Below, piece after piece: positions 5,911 through 6,096 of a stretch of DNA of 6,096 nt. The stretch comes from an uncultured Megasphaera sp. (GTDB lineage: Bacteria; Bacillota; Negativicutes; Veillonellales; Megasphaeraceae), in assembly GCF_958350005.1 (NCBI RefSeq), contig NZ_CATWFF010000126.1, positions 1 to 6,096 of the forward strand. The letters are read 5' to 3'. A program made the translations under genes and the position numbers. The first letter of the stretch is position 1. The number at the start of each line of letters is the position of its first letter. The notes under the pieces were generated by a model. The model was not told where the DNA came from and did no database searches. It worked only from the letters and a program-made list of their open reading frames with translations.

Positions 5911-5967
5911 CTGGCGCTGTGCCAGAACGGTAGCGGTGAATCTGAGCCTCAGAAAGGACTGAGGCCT
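5911..5967 (+). promoter_or_regulatory. Structured leader of the small peptide; Shine-Dalgarno in a hairpin loop
   Basis: CTGGC (5911-5915) and GCCAG (5921-5925) form a hairpin right at the predicted 5' end. GCCTCAG (5946-5952) and CTGAGGC (5959-5965) form a perfect 7-bp stem whose 6-nt loop is AAAGGA (5953-5958), the probable Shine-Dalgarno, ending 2 nt before the ATG. Such a fold should limit ribosome access. 5'-terminal hairpins that block translation are known in type I toxin mRNAs such as fst; the likeness here is structural only. Confidence 0.55.
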
Positions 5968-6036
5968 ATGTCGAAATACGATTTCTTAGCGTTTTTAGTG
6001 TTACTATTTGCGCTGGCTCTTGTGTTACGGCCATAG
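5968..6036 (+). CDS. Small hydrophobic membrane peptide, putative type I toxin (22 aa)
   Basis: ATG at 5968 to TAG at 6034 encodes 22 residues. The N-terminus is MSKYD, a 15-residue hydrophobic stretch FLAFLVLLFALALVL follows (residues 6-20), and the peptide ends with R21 P22. It is a single membrane helix with short charged ends. AAAGGA (5953-5958) lies 9 nt upstream. It has its own promoter, a structured leader and a hairpin terminator right after the stop, and it faces a divergent small RNA complementary to its 3' end. Small size, one hydrophobic helix and a pairing RNA are the hallmarks of type I toxins, which insert in the inner membrane. The M-S-x-Y-(D/E) opening recalls the TxpA/holin-like toxin group of Firmicutes, but it is far shorter than TxpA and the likeness is too short to prove kinship. 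It could instead be a harmless small membrane protein. Confidence 0.6.
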   Translation: MSKYDFLAFLVLLFALALVLRP

Positions 6037-6081
6037 AAATAGAAAAAACCGCTGCGGCCCACCAAGCTAAGCGGTTTTTCT
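6023..6081 (+). repeat. 59-bp direct repeat, copy 2 (3' end and terminator of the peptide gene)
   Basis: This is the second copy of 5723-5781. Here the left part encodes the last codons of the small peptide (TTA CGG CCA TAG), and the right part forms its terminator. One A is inserted in the A-run and one base is lost in the loop relative to copy 1, so length is conserved. Confidence 0.9.
6044..6081 (+). terminator. Rho-independent terminator of the small peptide gene
   Basis: AAAAACCGCT (6044-6053) pairs perfectly with AGCGGTTTTT (6070-6079) around a 16-nt loop, beginning 7 bp after the peptide stop codon. The T-run is the right arm itself. The loop (GCGGCCCACCAAGCTA) is largely complementary to the terminator loop of the leftward small RNA, with runs of 5 and 7 pairs. 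Confidence 0.85.
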
Positions 6082-6096
6082 AACTTCTTACTTATG

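Noticed and set aside
5723..6081. CRISPR array or insertion-sequence ends for the two 59-bp repeats
   Set aside because: There are only two direct copies 300 bp apart, with an internal terminator hairpin and part of a reading frame. They show no array periodicity, transposase or target duplication.

Overview
The window looks like chromosomal core DNA of a diderm Firmicute (class Negativicutes), probably of the Veillonellaceae/Megasphaera type. The reasons are the gene order coaX-dusB-greA-lysS, which is typical of Firmicutes, sitting directly beside the C-terminal anchor of a YadA-like trimeric autotransporter, which needs an outer membrane. By eye the base composition is a little above 50% GC. 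The genus is an inference.

Layout: 1-309 is the 3' end of a YadA-like surface protein, closed by a strong hairpin terminator (351-401). After a weak promoter come coaX (528-1292; type III pantothenate kinase, first step of CoA synthesis) and dusB (1276-2286; tRNA-dihydrouridine synthase), overlapping by 17 bp. A textbook sigma-70 promoter (TTGACA, 17 bp, TATAAT) overlaps the dusB stop codon. It drives greA (2401-2892; transcript cleavage factor) through a structured leader of about 80 nt, then lysS (2914-4419; lysyl-tRNA synthetase), ending in a terminator (4429-4462). All are housekeeping genes for cofactor supply, tRNA modification, transcription fidelity and translation. Next is an unrecognised exported 392-residue protein (4489-5667) with three or four degenerate repeats that recall BamE/SmpA-type small domains. 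It ends in a long bidirectional terminator (5671-5721).

The last 430 bp are the most interesting part. They look like a compact type I toxin-antitoxin locus. A rightward unit has an extended -10 promoter, a structured leader with its Shine-Dalgarno in a hairpin loop, a 22-residue single-membrane-segment peptide (5968-6036) and a hairpin terminator. A divergent leftward unit has a near-perfect promoter (TTGACA, 17 bp, TATACT) and would make a non-coding RNA of about 90 nt ending in a second copy of the same terminator. Because the two terminators are direct repeats lying exactly 300 bp apart and are transcribed in opposite directions, the small RNA is complementary to the 3' end of the peptide mRNA. 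It may also pair next to the start codon. This is inferred from sequence structure only; neither transcription nor toxicity has been shown.
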